Of a stretch of DNA of 64,000 nucleotides, positions 62,285-64,000 are shown one piece after another (positions within the stretch are counted from its first letter, which is position 1; each line of letters starts with the position of its first letter). Made by a program: the position numbers and the translations under genes. The notes beneath the pieces are model-generated. The model was not told the DNA's origin. It was given only the letters and a program-made list of their open reading frames with translations, and ran no database searches. Source of the DNA: Owenweeksia hongkongensis DSM 17368 (GTDB taxonomy: Bacteria > Bacteroidota > Bacteroidia > Flavobacteriales > Schleiferiaceae); assembly GCF_000236705.1 (NCBI RefSeq), contig NC_016599.1, forward strand, positions 3,906,001 to 3,970,000, read 5' to 3'.

Positions 62285-64000
62285 ATGAGAAAATATATAC
62301 TGGCCCTACTTTTAATTATTACTTCTTTAAAAGGCTTCGGTCAAGAAATTACATACGATTGTAATTCTGAAAATAACGAATATTTTGGAAACCAACTTGA
62401 GTATTATAAAACGGATAAAAGCCTTGCTGTTAAAGATTTAGAGCGGGTTGAATTTAAAAAGATTTCTCAAGATGTACCCAACTTTGGTGTAACGGAGTCT
62501 ACCATTTGGCTGAAAGGCAAACTGAGGAGTTTAACAGAATGTGAAGCTTTGTTTGAAATTGAAAATCAGTCTTTGGATACGGTTGAGTTTTTCTTGTTTC
62601 AAGGAGATGATTTAGTAGCGCACAGTGTGGCTGGGCAGCAGGTTCCAGTAAGAGAGTGGGAGGTAAAAAACCCTGTTTTGGGTTTCCCATTTCAATCTTT
62701 AGAAAATGCTCAACTGGATTTTTACTTTAAGGTAAAAAGTAAAAAGCAAATCATAGTTCCTATCACCGTACGCTCAATGGATTCTTTTTATAGCAGAAGA
62801 CTGGAGTCTCACATTAAAACGGGTCTGTACTTTGGAATTATTCTAGTCATGATTCTCTATAACCTGTTTTTGTTTATCTCAGTTCGTGATATAAATTTTC
62901 TATACTACATATTGTATATCGCCTCTGTGGGCTTAGCGCAGGGAACTTTGATGGGGTTTACAACAATTTACCTATGGCCAAATAATGATTGGCTGGTGGA
63001 GAATGCCGTGTATTTGTTTGGAATATTGTCTGGATTATTCACAGCGATTTTTGTGATTAGTTTTATTAAAACGAAAGAGTATGTGCCGATTCTGCATAAA
63101 TTTTTCGTGTCTTTTATTGTGCTATATGGGGTTATCACCATAATGGTGCTTACGGGTTATGAACTGGAAGCTTATCAAGCCATTAATTTAATAGCTGGCG
63201 TGGGTGCTATTGTAGCATTGATTGCAGCTATTGCGGTAAGTAGAAAAGGGTATATGCCTGCTAAATTTTTTCTATTTGCATACTCCTTCTTTTTGGGAAG
63301 CATTATTATTCTGGTGTTGAAAGATTATGGAATTCTGCCTTACAATGAGTTTACCAAATCATCTGTAATTTATGGTTCATCATTTGAAATAGTATTGCTG
63401 TCATTAGCTTTGGCTAATAGGATAAATGTGTTGCGCGAAGAAAAAGAAGCTTCACAGGCAGAAGCTTTGAGAGCATTAAGGGAGAACGAAAAAATTATTA
63501 GAGAGCAAAACGTGCTTTTGGAGCAGCGGGTAAATGAACGAACTCTAGAGTTGCAAGAGGCTAATGAAGAGCTTACAGTTACTTTGTCAAACCTTAAGGA
63601 TACGCAAACTCAGCTCGTAGATGCGGAGAAAATGGCTTCTCTTGGTCAGCTTACAGCTGGTATTGCACATGAGATCAATAACCCTATAAATTTTGTTACT
63701 TCAAATATAAAGCCGCTCAAGCGTGATTTGGTTGACGTATACGAGCTAGTAGATGCGTACACAGCTATAGAAGAGGAGGGAATGGCCGATGCTTTGAAAA
63801 AAGCCCATGAGCTAAAAGAAGAGATTGATTACGATTACATCAAAGAAGAAATCGAATCTTTAGTTCAAGGTATTTCTGATGGCGCCAATCGAACTTCAGA
63901 AATTGTAAGAGGTTTGAAAAACTTTAGTCGACTAGATGAAGATGTGGTAAAGCCAGCCGATTTACATGAAGGTTTATCCAGTACAATTGTACTCTTGCAA
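62285..64000 (+). CDS. 7TMR-DISM sensor histidine kinase, 3' truncated by the window
   Basis: 571 or more residues; no stop codon before the window ends. Signal peptide (1-19, KGFG-Q), extracellular 7TMR-DISMED2-like beta-sandwich (about 25-165), seven-TM block (about 180-370), a coiled coil, and a HisKA-type domain with phosphoacceptor H462 in GIAHEINNPINF. The ATPase domain lies outside. 7TMR-DISM proteins sense small ligands or carbohydrates. It begins five bases after the GNAT-like gene, so the three genes form one operon. Confidence 0.92.
   Translation, partial: MRKYILALLLIITSLKGFGQEITYDCNSENNEYFGNQLEYYKTDKSLAVKDLERVEFKKISQDVPNFGVTESTIWLKGKLRSLTECEALFEIENQSLDTVEFFLFQGDDLVAHSVAGQQVPVREWEVKNPVLGFPFQSLENAQLDFYFKVKSKKQIIVPITVRSMDSFYSRRLESHIKTGLYFGIILVMILYNLFLFISVRDINFLYYILYIASVGLAQGTLMGFTTIYLWPNNDWLVENAVYLFGILSGLFTAIFVISFIKTKEYVPILHKFFVSFIVLYGVITIMVLTGYELEAYQAINLIAGVGAIVALIAAIAVSRKGYMPAKFFLFAYSFFLGSIIILVLKDYGILPYNEFTKSSVIYGSSFEIVLLSLALANRINVLREEKEASQAEALRALRENEKIIREQNVLLEQRVNERTLELQEANEELTVTLSNLKDTQTQLVDAEKMASLGQLTAGIAHEINNPINFVTSNIKPLKRDLVDVYELVDAYTAIEEEGMADALKKAHELKEEIDYDYIKEEIESLVQGISDGANRTSEIVRGLKNFSRLDEDVVKPADLHEGLSSTIVLLQ

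Noticed and set aside
1-64000. CRISPR array, prophage or complete insertion sequence
   Set aside because: No regularly spaced short repeats, phage structural genes or transposase genes were found on either strand.

Overview
The window looks like a chromosomal segment of a marine Bacteroidota, most likely a flavobacterium. The evidence is: very large exported proteins ending in type A C-terminal domains for the type IX secretion system (T9SS); promoters of the Bacteroidota form TTG-N19-TAnnTTTG; no clear Shine-Dalgarno sequences; an arginine pathway built around the Bacteroidota-type N-acylornithine carbamoyltransferase; and BatA-type, DUF3299 and 7TMR-DISM proteins. Genus cannot be decided by reading alone; an Owenweeksia/Cryomorphaceae-like organism is a guess. 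I see no CRISPR array, prophage, rRNA or complete insertion sequence.

Layout. 1-9.8 kb: a 5'-truncated giant multidomain T9SS protein and a second one with a LamG-like head. 10.1-12.8 kb (minus): a TPR sensor kinase and NarL-type response regulator. 13.6-19.3 kb: a third giant T9SS protein with a beta-helix head; its last ~1400 residues and 3' UTR start duplicate those of the second protein, so the two-component pair sits inside a ~4.25 kb direct repeat. 19.4-26.5 kb (minus): a complete hisGDCBHAF(IE) operon preceded by a promoter, a 20-codon leader peptide with five His codons and an intrinsic terminator, i.e. a classical attenuator. 26.7-35 kb (minus): an arginine operon (GNAT, argG, C, D, F', B, E, H) with a promoter and a candidate 16-codon leader peptide containing seven Arg codons. 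35.2 kb: tRNA-Pro(GGG). 35.4-37.6 kb (plus): trxB and gap, the latter flanked by inverted copies of a small palindromic repeat.

37.8-53.6 kb (almost all minus) is a housekeeping and envelope region: TlpA-like lipoprotein, gatB, lpxK, a hypothetical protein, miaA, an ion channel, an ABC exporter, a pRiA4b ORF-3-like protein, a CCA/poly(A) polymerase, two glycosyltransferases, a dihydroorotase homologue that has lost its metal ligands, and a BatA-type protein. 53.6-57.4 kb (minus) is an operon of LolD-like ATPase, FtsX-like permease with a His-rich loop, two DUF3299 proteins and an alpha/beta hydrolase, behind a palindrome that overlaps the promoter. 57.4-60.3 kb: CoA-binding protein, lipoprotein, T9SS trypsin-like protease and a receiver protein. 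60.4-64 kb (plus): an E1/ThiF-like enzyme, a GNAT/autoinducer-synthase-like protein and a 7TMR-DISM sensor kinase running off the end.

How the genes work together: both large biosynthetic operons appear to sense their own amino acid through translation of a short leader. The his case is textbook in form. The arg case is the most novel-looking item in the window, with the caveat that its DNA resembles a GC-rich dispersed repeat and no strong terminator follows. The second candidate system is the ThiF/GNAT/7TMR-DISM/receiver group at the right end, which looks like a small-molecule synthesis and sensing module.
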